64,000 nucleotides of DNA, taken from assembly GCA_029260345.1 (NCBI GenBank), contig JAJDDK010000006.1, positions 248,001 through 312,000 of the forward strand, in the 5' to 3' direction. This DNA is from Phycisphaerales bacterium (GTDB lineage: Bacteria; Planctomycetota; Phycisphaerae; Phycisphaerales; UBA1924). Of this stretch, positions 16,560 to 25,374 are shown in pieces. The position numbers were made by a program, and so were the translations under genes. The notes beneath the pieces were generated by a model, which did no database searches, was not told the origin of the DNA, and worked only from the letters and a program-made list of their open reading frames with translations. Position 1 is the stretch's first letter, and each line of letters begins with the position of its first letter.

Positions 16560-18599
16560 TTAGGCGGGCGACGGCATCAGGCCCGGCGGCGTGTCGTCAT
16601 CCGTCTTGGGCTTTGGCTTGATGAGGCCCTTCTGGTCGGGCGCCAGCTTCTTGGCTTCGGCCGCGAGCAGATCGCCGACGGTGGGCTTGGAAAGCTCCTC
16701 ACCGCGCATCAGCTTCTCGACCTCGTCCGCATTCAGCGTCTCGTGCTTGAGTAGCGCCTGAGCGACGCGTTCGACCTGATCCCAATGTTCCTTCAGCAGG
16801 CTCTTCGCTTCGGCGTACGCCTCATCAATGATGCGACGGACCTCATCATCCACCAGCCGCGCCGTTTCCTCTGAGTATTCGCGATCAGACGTGTATCGCT
16901 CCTGCCCATCCGCCTCGGCGTAGCGCACAAAGCCGAGCTTCTCGCTCATGCCCCATTCAAGAATCATGGCGCGCGCAATGCGCGTGACCTGCTGGATGTC
17001 CATGGAGGCGCCGCTGGAAACGTCACCCGTTTTGATTTCTTCAGCGATCCGTCCGCCGCACGCGACGCGCATCATCGCGTGAAGCCACTTGACACCATAG
17101 GTGTAGCGCTCCTTAACCGGCAACGTCATGGACGCACCGCCCGTTTCGCCACGCGGGATGATCGTCACCTTGTGAAGCGGATCGGCGTGTTCAAGAAGAA
17201 CTTGCAGCACTGCGTGGCCGGCTTCGTGATACGCCGTCGCGACGCGTTCTTCCTCTTCAACAACGCGGCTCTTGCGCTGCCTGCCGAACTTCACCTTGTC
17301 GCGGGCTTCTTCGAGGTCCGCCTGTTCGATGAAATCTTTATCGGCGAGCGTCGCGATGATCGCGGATTCATTGATGATCGCCGCCAGTTCGGCGCCGCTG
17401 AACATGGGCGTGCCGCGAGCGATGCGTTCAAGGTCTACATTCGGGCCGAGTTTCACTTTGTTGGCGTGGACGCGCAGGATCTGAAGTCGACCCTTCACAT
17501 CCGGGAGCGGCACGATGACTTCGCGATCAAATCGGCCGGGGCGCGTCAGGGCCGGGTCGAGCACGTCAACACGGTTGGTCGCGGCAATGACAATGACCTG
17601 GTCTGAAGTTTCAAAGCCGTCCATTTCGACGAGGATCGCGTTGAGCGTTTGTTCACGCTCGTCGTGTCCGCCGGATGAGAACCCGGCGCCGCGCTTGCGT
17701 CCGACGGCGTCAATTTCGTCAAGGAAGATGATGCACGGCGAGCTTTCCTTCGCGGTCTTGAACAGATCACGCACGCGGCTGGCGCCGACACCAACAAACA
17801 TTTCTACGAAGTCTGAACCGGAAATCGAAAAGAACGGAACGTCCGCTTCGCCGGCGATCGCTTTGGCAAGCAGCGTCTTGCCGGTGCCGGGAGGTCCGAC
17901 CAGCAGCACGCCGCGCGGGATGCGCGCGCCAAGGCGTGTGAACTTCTTGGGGTTCTTCAGGAACTGGATGATCTCATCGACTTCGTCTTTGGCTTCTTCA
18001 ATGCCCGCAACATCCTGAAACGTGATGTTGGTCATCTCTTTGTGGAAGACGCGGTGCTTTGAGCGCCCAAAGTTGCCGAGCATGCCCGCGCCGCCTCCGG
18101 CGCCGCGCAAGCCGCGCAGGATGACGACCCAGATAATCACGATCAGCAGAATCGTGATCAGCAGCGGATTGAAGAGGATGAGTTGCCAAAGCGGGGGCCC
18201 GCCGGCGTCCTTGAACTTGCCGCCGGTCAGATCGTTCAGCCATTCGGCGTATTTGTCTTTGATCTTGGGATCGATGGTGAGGCGGACCTGCCGCTGTGGC
18301 CCATCAACGCCCTGATTTCGAACCGCCGTGATCTCGCGGTCATGAAGCTCAACCGTGCCGTCCTTGATCTCGCCCTGAACGTAGAGATTCTTGAATTCGT
18401 CCCAGCCGCCGAGCGTCTCAACCTGGCCACTCACGTTCTGGAAAATCAGAACGAGCATGGCGACGAGGACGAACACCATGACCCAGCCAAAGAGGCCGCG
18501 GCTGAATCGATTGCCGGGCGGGGTCGCGGGCTTTTTGCCCTGCGGGTCGCCGTTGTTGCGATTCGGGGAATTTGGATTGTTTTGGGACGGATCAGGCAT
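16560..18599 (-). CDS. ftsH: ATP-dependent zinc metalloprotease FtsH
   Basis: The 679-residue membrane-bound AAA+ protease degrades misfolded membrane proteins and selected regulators. After a Pro/Asn-rich N-terminus come a membrane helix (about 33-52), a periplasmic segment and a second helix (about 155-175). The AAA domain has Walker A GPPGTGKT, Walker [16 protein letters not shown] and the second region of homology [19 protein letters not shown]. The zinc site is HEAGH near residue 455 with the later acidic ligand region. All key residues are intact. The 130-bp gap to groES shows no strong terminator. Confidence 0.95.
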   Translation of the reverse strand: MPDPSQNNPNSPNRNNGDPQGKKPATPPGNRFSRGLFGWVMVFVLVAMLVLIFQNVSGQVETLGGWDEFKNLYVQGEIKDGTVELHDREITAVRNQGVDGPQRQVRLTIDPKIKDKYAEWLNDLTGGKFKDAGGPPLWQLILFNPLLITILLIVIIWVVILRGLRGAGGGAGMLGNFGRSKHRVFHKEMTNITFQDVAGIEEAKDEVDEIIQFLKNPKKFTRLGARIPRGVLLVGPPGTGKTLLAKAIAGEADVPFFSISGSDFVEMFVGVGASRVRDLFKTAKESSPCIIFLDEIDAVGRKRGAGFSSGGHDEREQTLNAILVEMDGFETSDQVIVIAATNRVDVLDPALTRPGRFDREVIVPLPDVKGRLQILRVHANKVKLGPNVDLERIARGTPMFSGAELAAIINESAIIATLADKDFIEQADLEEARDKVKFGRQRKSRVVEEEERVATAYHEAGHAVLQVLLEHADPLHKVTIIPRGETGGASMTLPVKERYTYGVKWLHAMMRVACGGRIAEEIKTGDVSSGASMDIQQVTRIARAMILEWGMSEKLGFVRYAEADGQERYTSDREYSEETARLVDDEVRRIIDEAYAEAKSLLKEHWDQVERVAQALLKHETLNADEVEKLMRGEELSKPTVGDLLAAEAKKLAPDQKGLIKPKPKTDDDTPPGLMPSPA

Positions 18600-18700
18600 G
18601 CAACGCTCGGTAAGTGGTCGGTGGACGTGCTATCGGTCGTTTTCGGGCGGTTCTTGGGGCTAGATTCGGCCTTTATCGGGCAAGGATAGGCCCCGTCGCG

Positions 18701-19219
18701 TCACCAGTCAGAGCGAAGTTCGGCCACGACATCCCGTGCCATAGCCTCGATGGCGCCAAATTCGCCAATCTCGATCGACTCACTGATGCCCCGCGTCGGA
18801 ATAAAGGTTCCTTGGGCACGGAAGTCGCTCCGAGCCACCAGCGGCTCCCGCGATCGATTGTTGCGCCATTCGAAATCGACCGCGAAGTCAAATGCCATCT
18901 GCTGAACGAGGCCTGTGGTGTCGTCGGTCGAGAGCTTTCGGAGCTGCGCTTCAGTGATGGTGCCGGTGAGCGTGGTGGAACCGCCACTGCTCACGACGAC
19001 CCACGGCGTCGATCGTTCAATTTCCTTGATGATCGCTTCCGTAAGCTGCGCTTCGAGCCCTGGGTAAAAGGTTCGATTGTTCCATACAGGGACAGAGACC
19101 GATCGCACATCGGAACGGAAGCCGCCGCCCATCGCCCACCCTTGACTCGGGTCTGACGAACAACCAGTAACGAGCGCCGTCAGGATGAGGAGCGCCGCGC
19201 CGCGCCAAATACGCTTCAT
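18701..19219 (-). CDS. LptE-like outer-membrane lipoprotein
   Basis: The 172-residue protein has a lipoprotein signal peptide ending in the lipobox LVTGC (Cys at about residue 20). The mature region resembles the LptE/RlpB family: VRSVSVPVWNNRTFYPGLEA, then LTEAIIKEIERSTP, then a beta-rich segment around TTLTGTITEAQLR. LptE plugs the LptD channel that delivers lipopolysaccharide to the outer leaflet. The assignment is by pattern, since the family is divergent. Its ATG overlaps the TGA of the upstream TPR gene (ATGA), so the two are translationally coupled and probably both serve the outer membrane. Confidence 0.75.
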   Translation of the reverse strand: MKRIWRGAALLILTALVTGCSSDPSQGWAMGGGFRSDVRSVSVPVWNNRTFYPGLEAQLTEAIIKEIERSTPWVVVSSGGSTTLTGTITEAQLRKLSTDDTTGLVQQMAFDFAVDFEWRNNRSREPLVARSDFRAQGTFIPTRGISESIEIGEFGAIEAMARDVVAELRSDW

Positions 19220-20262
19220 GGTGTTTCCTCGTCCGTCGGTCCTTCGACTTCGACCTCAACCTCTTCGACCGGCCCGATCACTTCGACCTCTTCAGTGATC
19301 CAGCCATGCTTCTCCATGATTTTCAGAGCTTCCACGGCCGCCGTCGTATTCGGATGTTTCTGCAAAAGTCGCCGAAATGTGAACCGCGCGGACACCATGT
19401 CGCCTCGTTTGATGTACCACTGGCCGTTGACCAGAACCTGATCCGCGAGTGCATCGTCAATACGAACAATGAGCCGCTCGTCGAGACCTGTTTTCTCCGC
19501 GTCAACGGGGAAAAGGCGCTCGAATGTTCGCGTCTGTTCGCGCGCGTCAAGCAATGTGGATCCGTCGTACTGCGGTCCTTTGTACTGCGCGACGTTGGCG
19601 CGAATGCGCCGTTCCATCGCGCGCTTAATGTTTGGTCCGTTCGGATAATTGAGGACGTACAAGTCGTAGGCAATGGCCGCGAGCTCCAGCCGCTTTTGCC
19701 GGTAGTAGTAATCGGCAAGCTCGATGGCGGCGCGTTCGGCAAGTTCGCTCCCTGGCAAACGCTCCTGCACACGAATCAATGTTTCCTCAGCGATGCCGCC
19801 GGTGCCGAGGAGGCGAAGACCGAAAAACTTTCGGCGCAAGCCATTGGCGTACTCGATAGCGATGTTGAGTTCGCGTTCGATCGCGAGGACAAATTCCTCA
19901 CTCTGCGGAAAGCGCTGAATCACTTGCCGTTCGTAGTCGTGCAATGCCTTGAACTCGTTGCCCAATTCATACCATGCGTCGCCGCGCAGGAGATAGGCAC
20001 GCGGAAGGTATGGACTGTCTGAACGTTTGTTGGCGCTGATCCAGGATTCGACCATGGAGAATGCGGCTTGCGGCTGATCCGCGACCAGCAAGGCAGACAC
20101 TTCCGCCATGACGGCTTCGTCGCTGCCCGGCTCAGGCGTATGGCCCTGAGCCCAATCGCCGGTTTCATCAAGGATGAATTCCGTGCTCTGAGCAAGGGCC
20201 GACCCGGCGAGGAAAAGGCACGCCGCGAAGATCAGGATTCGCTTCCCTGCGGAGGTGATCAT
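19216..20262 (-). CDS. Exported TPR protein, BamD/YbgF-like
   Basis: The 348-residue protein has a signal peptide (MITSAGKRILIFAACLFLAG, cut near SALA-Q). It then has several tetratricopeptide-type helical pairs: a PYLPRAYLLRGDAWYELGNE repeat with LHDYERQVIQRFPQSEE, ELADYYYRQKRLELAAIAYD with YVLNYPNGP, and a final repeat near RFTFRRLLQKHPNTTAA. The tail is acidic and Val/Glu-rich. The helical layout resembles BamD, the outer-membrane assembly lipoprotein, but there is no lipobox Cys. It overlaps the LptE-like gene by 4 bp, which supports an envelope-assembly role. Confidence 0.75.
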   Translation of the reverse strand: MITSAGKRILIFAACLFLAGSALAQSTEFILDETGDWAQGHTPEPGSDEAVMAEVSALLVADQPQAAFSMVESWISANKRSDSPYLPRAYLLRGDAWYELGNEFKALHDYERQVIQRFPQSEEFVLAIERELNIAIEYANGLRRKFFGLRLLGTGGIAEETLIRVQERLPGSELAERAAIELADYYYRQKRLELAAIAYDLYVLNYPNGPNIKRAMERRIRANVAQYKGPQYDGSTLLDAREQTRTFERLFPVDAEKTGLDERLIVRIDDALADQVLVNGQWYIKRGDMVSARFTFRRLLQKHPNTTAAVEALKIMEKHGWITEEVEVIGPVEEVEVEVEGPTDEETP

Positions 20263-20313
20263 GTCGTGAGGATACCGGCTGGGGCCCGCCGCGCCGCTCG
20301 TTGGGGCGGATGG

Positions 20314-21579
20314 TCACCGACGCGGATTGCGGGCTTTGGCGCGCCGGGGGTCGAGGCGCCGACCCGACTCTGATGGCGATGCGTCACCATTCGGCGGCGT
20401 CTGTGACTGGGCATCTGATTCTTCATCGTGCCCATCGTTCGAATGGCTCGGCGTCTCAGGCGGTTCCGGCTCTTCAGATCCCTCGGGGGCGGCGCCAATA
20501 CGAGCAAAAATCATGCGGCCTGCACTCGTCTGGATCGTGCTGGCCACCGTGAGCCGTACTGTCTCTCCAATATGAGCGGCGCCGTCCTCCGCGACGACCA
20601 TCGTCCCGTCATCGAGGTACCCGACCGCCTGGGTTGATTGTTCACCGGGACGAACCAGACGGACATCGAGCGCTTCTCCAGTCACCACGCTTGGTCGCAG
20701 CGCCTGAGCCAGCTCGTTCAGATTCAAGACGGTCATGCCCTGAATGCCGGCGACCCGATCAAGGCCGGAATCGGTGGTGACAATCATGGCTCGCATCATG
20801 CCCGCGAGTTCAATCAACATTTGATCGACGCTGGCGCCGGGCACATCCGTCTCGTCAATTTTGACTTCAACACGCGCTTCGCGTTGTAGTTTGGTGACGG
20901 CGTCCAGCCCGCGCCGGCCGCGAGCACGCTTGAGCTTGTCACCCGAATCCGCAAGGCGCTGCAATTCCGAAAGCACGAAGTGTGGCACCACGATGGGCCC
21001 CTGCACGGCGGCGCACTGCACCATGTCAAGAATGCGTCCATCAATGAGCGCGGACGTGTCCAGCAGCAAAAGCTTTGGGCCGCGAATCTGGCGGGAGAAT
21101 TCGACGTAGGGAATGACGAGTCGAAACTGATCCTGCGTCTGAAGGACGATGCTGACGCACAAGTACGTGGCGCCAATCCCAAGGAGAATCTTGATCGTGC
21201 TGACGATGCGCAAGCCTTCGATTTCGTAGGCCTCGGCGAGGCGGTCAATCAGGAACGAAAACGCGATCGACGCGACCACGCCGGCGACAATCCCGAAGAA
21301 CACGCCTGAAACCGTCGCGATCTTTTTCTCCGGCGTCAGGATGTCAATGGCGATCACGCCAAAGGCGAGGGTCAGCGCGAAGAGCAGCACCCACGGCCAG
21401 CCGGTGACCAGTCCGATGGCCAGTTCGCCGAGGTCGCTGGGGTCCTGTCCGACATCCAGCACATAGAAGAACGTCACCAAGATGATGACGGCGATCAGCA
21501 CGATCCGGAGCAGCCGCAACAGCGCGGAGCGGCCGGCGGCGGAGGGTTCATTTTTCCAGTCGCGTGGGGAGTCGGGCAT
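20314..21579 (-). CDS. PIN-TRAM membrane protein (YacL-like)
   Basis: The product has about 421 residues. Four membrane helices (about residues 17-150) precede a PIN nuclease domain (LLLLDTSALIDGRILDMV, later KIDETDVPGASVDQML and IVTTDSGLDRVA) that keeps the acidic residues of the active site. A TRAM RNA-binding domain follows (GEALDVRLVRPGEQSTQAVG, then VAEDGAAHIGETVRLTVAS). The tail is a disordered Pro/Ser/Glu/Arg-rich segment. Family members are proposed membrane-tethered ribonucleases. The start MPDSPRDWKNEPS at 21579 is chosen over a longer frame because TACACT lies 7 nt before it. Confidence 0.85.
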   Translation of the reverse strand: MPDSPRDWKNEPSAAGRSALLRLLRIVLIAVIILVTFFYVLDVGQDPSDLGELAIGLVTGWPWVLLFALTLAFGVIAIDILTPEKKIATVSGVFFGIVAGVVASIAFSFLIDRLAEAYEIEGLRIVSTIKILLGIGATYLCVSIVLQTQDQFRLVIPYVEFSRQIRGPKLLLLDTSALIDGRILDMVQCAAVQGPIVVPHFVLSELQRLADSGDKLKRARGRRGLDAVTKLQREARVEVKIDETDVPGASVDQMLIELAGMMRAMIVTTDSGLDRVAGIQGMTVLNLNELAQALRPSVVTGEALDVRLVRPGEQSTQAVGYLDDGTMVVAEDGAAHIGETVRLTVASTIQTSAGRMIFARIGAAPEGSEEPEPPETPSHSNDGHDEESDAQSQTPPNGDASPSESGRRLDPRRAKARNPRR

Positions 21580-21586
21580 CGGTCGT

Positions 21587-21592
21587 AGTGTA
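21587..21592 (-). promoter_or_regulatory. -10-like element 7 nt before the PIN-TRAM gene (leaderless type)
   Basis: TACACT on the - strand, a 7-nt gap, then ATG at 21579; no Shine-Dalgarno sequence. Confidence 0.5.
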
Positions 21593-21756
21593 CGCGGCGA
21601 GTAGGGGGGCGGATCGTGGCACCGAAGGCGCCACGGCGAACGGTGCAACGAGCTGCCCAAATTCAACGTACTTCAAACCAAAGCCATTGATCCTGCATCG
21701 AAAGTCGGGGATCTTGGGGAGTCCGAGCGCACAACGCGCGAGAAAGGAACATCCCT

Positions 21757-22428
21757 ATGCATCGTTCGTTCGTTCCAATGGCGATCGCCAGCGCGGTCGT
21801 TCTGGGGTCCGCTGCCTACTTCGCAAAGTCCGGCAATCTGAATCCCCCCGCAGGCGCGGTGAGTCCGACCGGTCACACGGTCACGGAGATCTATGACGCC
21901 ATCGGGGCGCTCTCGGCAGGAAGCGGCGGAACTCCGCTTCCGACGGCGGAAATTCGCGATGTCATCGCCGTCACGATCCGCGGCGCATCGCAGGGCTTTT
22001 TTCCCGGCGACGACAATGTCTTTGGCCAGGCCAACTCCATTCAGGTCACGTCGTATGCCGCGAACGTGGTAGTCCCTGTGGACCAGGGCGGCGGATCGAC
22101 AAACGGGCAGCGGGTCTACGGCCCCATCGTCTTTCGGAAGCAGATCGACAAGACCACGCCATTGTTCCATAGGTCCGTTGCAATAAACGAGCCGATCGTT
22201 CGAGCAACGTTCCAGTTTTTCCGGACCGACTCCAGCGGCGCTCCGGCGTCGTACTACACGGTTGAGATCGAGGACGCCCGGATCGTGGGCATCCAGACCA
22301 TGACGACCGAGATAGGGCCGAGCATGCTTGTCCACGAGGAGGAGATCTCCATCACCTTCCGTGAGATCACGTGGACGCATGTCACGGGCGGCACAACCGC
22401 CACCGACATGATCGACTCCGGACCGTGA
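21757..22428 (+). CDS. Exported Hcp-like tube-protein homologue (orphan)
   Basis: The 223-residue protein starts with a signal peptide or membrane anchor (HRSFVPMAIASAVVLGSAAY). The rest matches the Hcp (TssD) fold: an early VTSYAANVVVP strand, YGPIVFRKQIDKTTPLFHRS where Hcp proteins have a K-x-I-D-K-x-x-P-x-L motif, RATFQFFRTDSSGAPASYYT, VEIEDARIVGIQT and the final EISITFREITWTHVTG. Hcp forms hexameric rings in type VI secretion tubes. Classical Hcp has no signal peptide, and no other T6SS gene is nearby, so this is more likely an extracellular or periplasmic Hcp-fold protein. AAAGGA precedes the ATG. About 100 extra residues precede the core match. Confidence 0.7.
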   Translation: MHRSFVPMAIASAVVLGSAAYFAKSGNLNPPAGAVSPTGHTVTEIYDAIGALSAGSGGTPLPTAEIRDVIAVTIRGASQGFFPGDDNVFGQANSIQVTSYAANVVVPVDQGGGSTNGQRVYGPIVFRKQIDKTTPLFHRSVAINEPIVRATFQFFRTDSSGAPASYYTVEIEDARIVGIQTMTTEIGPSMLVHEEEISITFREITWTHVTGGTTATDMIDSGP

Positions 22429-22725
22429 TTCTCGCAAAGTGCTGAAACCAGCGCCGAGGTGGAGCCTCTGAATTCAACCCGGTGGAGAAGCCGCCGGATG
22501 ACATCGGCCCATGCATGCTCGTCGAGGGCGTGATTGGAGGCGGCGCTCGTCTGCGCATACACTCCGCCCCGCGACGTCGCGAGGTTGGCGACCGGGCCCG
22601 GTGCGCGGGTGTCCCGTGAACCTGGTCAGAGCCTGACCGCAGCAGCCATAAGCGGCCGATGTCCGGCGCCGCCGGTGTCCTGGTCGCCAACTCCGCGACG
22701 TCATTGTGAATGATGGGGAATTCGG

Positions 22726-23274
22726 ATGGCGTTTTTGAAGATTGTCGCGCTGTCCATCGTTTCGGCCGTTGTATTCGGCGTTGTGCATGACATGGTGACG
22801 GCTCACATTTGCCTTGAATATTTCACCATTGGCCATGTCAGGTTGTTCAAGAGTGACATTCCGGCGCTTCACGCGCTTGGTTGGGGTGTGATTGCGACCT
22901 GGTGGATGGGCGCGGCGCTTGGCGTCCTCGTGGGAAGTGTCGCGCGCATCGGTCGATGGCCAAGACTCGGAGCCGCAGATCTCATTCGGCCCATCAGTCT
23001 GGTGCTCCTCCTTATGGGCGGAGCGTCGTTTATCACAGGCGCCGTGACATTCTTGATTGCCTCAAATGATTGGGTGGCGATGATCGGGCCAATGGCCGAC
23101 CGCCTTGATCCAGCGATTCACGATCGATTCTTAACCGATCTCGCAGCCCACAACGCGGCGTATTTCAGTGGTGTGCTTGGTGGATTCGGCTTATGCGTTT
23201 GGGTGATTTGTGTGAGGTTTCGCCGCAAAAAGAACTCTCTTGGTGATGTGATCGACCCCGTCCTTTCCGACTAA
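22726..23274 (+). CDS. Four-helix membrane protein of unknown function
   Basis: The 182-residue protein has four predicted membrane segments: near residues 5-22, 52-70, 88-112 and 145-165. The first loop holds the distinctive DMVTAHICLEYFTIGHVRLF, which I associate with a widespread family of uncharacterised bacterial membrane proteins. The C-terminus is short and basic (RFRRKKN). The His and acidic residues of the loop could bind a metal, but this is a guess. It sits 25 bp before dnaX on the same strand, with dnaX having its own Shine-Dalgarno sequence. The 297-bp gap before it shows no other gene. Confidence 0.65.
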   Translation: MAFLKIVALSIVSAVVFGVVHDMVTAHICLEYFTIGHVRLFKSDIPALHALGWGVIATWWMGAALGVLVGSVARIGRWPRLGAADLIRPISLVLLLMGGASFITGAVTFLIASNDWVAMIGPMADRLDPAIHDRFLTDLAAHNAAYFSGVLGGFGLCVWVICVRFRRKKNSLGDVIDPVLSD

Positions 23275-23299
23275 ACTTTCGAAGGATCGACGAAACGCC

Positions 23300-24925
23300 A
23301 TGTCCTATACCGTCCTCGCACGCCGCTATCGCAGCCAGTCCTTCGACGAAGTCGTGGGGCAGGAAGCCATTGCGCGGACGCTGGAACGGGCGATTGAACA
23401 GGATCGCGTCGCCCACGCCTACCTCTTCGTCGGCACCCGCGGCGTCGGCAAGACCACCATGGCCCGCCTTCTCGCCAAAGCCCTCAATGGCGGCTCGGCC
23501 GAGGTGGACCAGGCGATCATGACCGGGCAGGACACCGACGTGATCGAGATCGACGCCGCCAGCAATCGCGGCGTGGACGAGGCCCGCGACCTCATCGCCA
23601 ACTGCGTCTACCGGCCGATGCGCGGGCCGTACAAGATCTACATCATCGACGAAGTCCACATGCTCACGCGCGAGGCGTTCAACGCGCTCCTCAAAACGAT
23701 GGAGGAGCCGCCCTCGCATGTGAAATTCATTCTGTGTACGACTGAGCCGCACAAAGTGCCGCCGACGATTCAGTCGCGCTGCCAGCGGTTCGACTACCGC
23801 AACATCTCGACGGACGAGATCGCCAAGCATCTCGAAAGCGTCATCAAAACGGAAAAGATGAAGGCGGATACGGACCTCGTGCGCACGGTGGCACGCATGG
23901 CGGCGGGATCGATGCGCGACGGCTTGTCGCTCATGGATCGCGTGATGGCGTCGACGCCCAAGGGCGAAACGATGTCCGTGGCGCAGCTCGAAAAATTGCT
24001 TGGCCTGCCGGAGCGTGATGTGCTGCTTTCGCTGATCGAAGCGATGGCGGCGCAGGATGCGCGGGCCGCGCTGGAAACCTCGAATGAACTGCTCTCGCGG
24101 GGTGTGTCCCTGGAGCAGGTGATTGATTCAATCGTAGACACACTGCGTGACCTCATGGTGCTGGCGGCGTGCGGCGGAGAATCAGATCTTGTTGACCTCG
24201 CTTCGACTTCGCGTGAGCGGGCCTTGAAACTCGCCGCACAGTTGTCGGCGCCGGGTTTGATTCACATGATCGGGCAGTGCGAGGGTGTGGCGCGGATGAC
24301 GAAGTCGTCGTCAAACCCCCGGGCGCTCTTTGACGCGTTGATCATTCGGCTCGCCATGACGGAGCAAATCGCGGATATCGCGGCTCTGCTCAAGGGCGGT
24401 GGGGGGCCGGCGGCGTCACCTCAAAAAAAAAGCGATGAGCCGGCGCGACGCGTAAGTGCACCCGCCGCTCGCGGACCAGTCGCTCCGGCGCCCGTTGCGT
24501 CAACCGCGCCGAAAGCCTCAGTGGTCGCCACGAGCGAGCCGACCGATGCATGGTCCAAAGTGTGTGCGGCAGCGCAAGCGAAGACCACCACACGCGTGCT
24601 TGTGCAATCATTGCAAGCCATCACCATCGAACCGGGCCGGGCCGTGTTGCGAGCCAATGATCCGCGCCAGCTTGCGTACGCCAAGTCGCAGTCGGAGCTT
24701 CTCGCAGCGCTCTTCCGCGATGCAGTCGGGCATCCAGTGAAAGTCGAGTTCGAAGGTGAGAGCGCATCGGGCGCCGCGCCCGCATCGGTGGTGAATGATC
24801 CGATCCTCGAACACGAATTGGTGCGCAAGGCGATTTCACTCTTCGACGCAAAAGTTGTAGCCATCGAAAAAGACGCGGCAGCAGAGCCAAAGGAAGACGA
24901 GACCAAATCCGAACCGCGCCCGTAA
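23300..24925 (+). CDS. dnaX: DNA polymerase III subunit gamma/tau
   Basis: The 541-residue clamp-loader ATPase loads the beta clamp and joins the polymerases at the fork. The N-terminus is YTVLARRYRSQSFDEVVGQE, followed by Walker A GTRGVGKTT, Walker B IYIIDEVHMLT and sensor 1 CTTEPHKVPPTIQSRCQRF. The usual four-Cys zinc module between LAKALN and DVIEIDAASNRG is missing; about 17 other residues stand there. A run of nine A at 24423-24431 (codons 375-378) is a likely frameshift or slippage site that would yield a short gamma form. The tau-specific tail starts near residue 410. AAGGA precedes the ATG. ybaB follows. Confidence 0.93.
   Translation: MSYTVLARRYRSQSFDEVVGQEAIARTLERAIEQDRVAHAYLFVGTRGVGKTTMARLLAKALNGGSAEVDQAIMTGQDTDVIEIDAASNRGVDEARDLIANCVYRPMRGPYKIYIIDEVHMLTREAFNALLKTMEEPPSHVKFILCTTEPHKVPPTIQSRCQRFDYRNISTDEIAKHLESVIKTEKMKADTDLVRTVARMAAGSMRDGLSLMDRVMASTPKGETMSVAQLEKLLGLPERDVLLSLIEAMAAQDARAALETSNELLSRGVSLEQVIDSIVDTLRDLMVLAACGGESDLVDLASTSRERALKLAAQLSAPGLIHMIGQCEGVARMTKSSSNPRALFDALIIRLAMTEQIADIAALLKGGGGPAASPQKKSDEPARRVSAPAARGPVAPAPVASTAPKASVVATSEPTDAWSKVCAAAQAKTTTRVLVQSLQAITIEPGRAVLRANDPRQLAYAKSQSELLAALFRDAVGHPVKVEFEGESASGAAPASVVNDPILEHELVRKAISLFDAKVVAIEKDAAAEPKEDETKSEPRP
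24423..24438 (+). other. A9 slippage site in dnaX with stop in the -1 frame
   Basis: The 0-frame reads CAA AAA AAA AGC. Slipping back one base, or adding one A to the mRNA, gives AAG CGA TGA, so a protein of 379 residues ends at 24436-24438. Losing one A instead reaches TAA eight codons later, at 24453-24455. E. coli and Thermus dnaX make gamma at comparable A-runs, by ribosomal frameshifting and by transcriptional slippage respectively. Confidence 0.65.
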
Positions 24926-24990
24926 GGAAGCGCTTTCCGACAAGAACGACGATATCGGGCGCCAGATTCACTTCGCCCAGAGACCCAACC

Positions 24991-25353
24991 ATGTTCGACC
25001 AATTCAAAACCATGGGCGCCCTCGCCGGGCTGATGAAGAATAAAGATCGCCTGCACGAAATGGGCGAGGAGCTCAAAGCGCGGCTCGCCGACGTGCGCGC
25101 CACAGGCGAGGCCGGCGGCGGCGTGGTGCGCGTGGTCGCGTCTGGTGATTTTCAGATCGTCGAAGTCAAGCTCAACGAAGCCGCGGCCAGCGCAAGCGAT
25201 GATCGTTCGCGGGAAATGCTTCAGGATCTGATCGCCGAGGCGTCCAACGAAGCGCTCCGCCGCGCCAGAGCGCTGGCGCAGGGCGAAGTGGCGCGCATGG
25301 CGGATGAACTCGGCCTGCCGGGCATGCCGGGGCTCACCGGTTTGCTGGAATAG
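24991..25353 (+). CDS. YbaB/EbfC-family nucleoid-associated protein
   Basis: The protein has 120 residues, the normal length. The N-terminal helix MFDQFKTMGALAGLMKNKDR is followed by the conserved strand region GEAGGGVVRVVASGDFQIVE and VKLNEAA, then a helix with LQDLIAEASNEALRRARALA and a GLPGMPGLTGLLE tail. YbaB proteins are small DNA-binding dimers. The order dnaX-ybaB-recR is widespread in bacteria; here recR is displaced by the reverse-strand FG-GAP gene. Confidence 0.92.
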   Translation: MFDQFKTMGALAGLMKNKDRLHEMGEELKARLADVRATGEAGGGVVRVVASGDFQIVEVKLNEAAASASDDRSREMLQDLIAEASNEALRRARALAQGEVARMADELGLPGMPGLTGLLE

Positions 25354-25374
25354 ATCGCGACCGAACCGCTGTCC

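Noticed and set aside
21757-22428. Hcp-like gene as evidence of a type VI secretion system here
   Set aside because: No other T6SS component is in the window and the protein has a signal peptide, which T6SS Hcp lacks.
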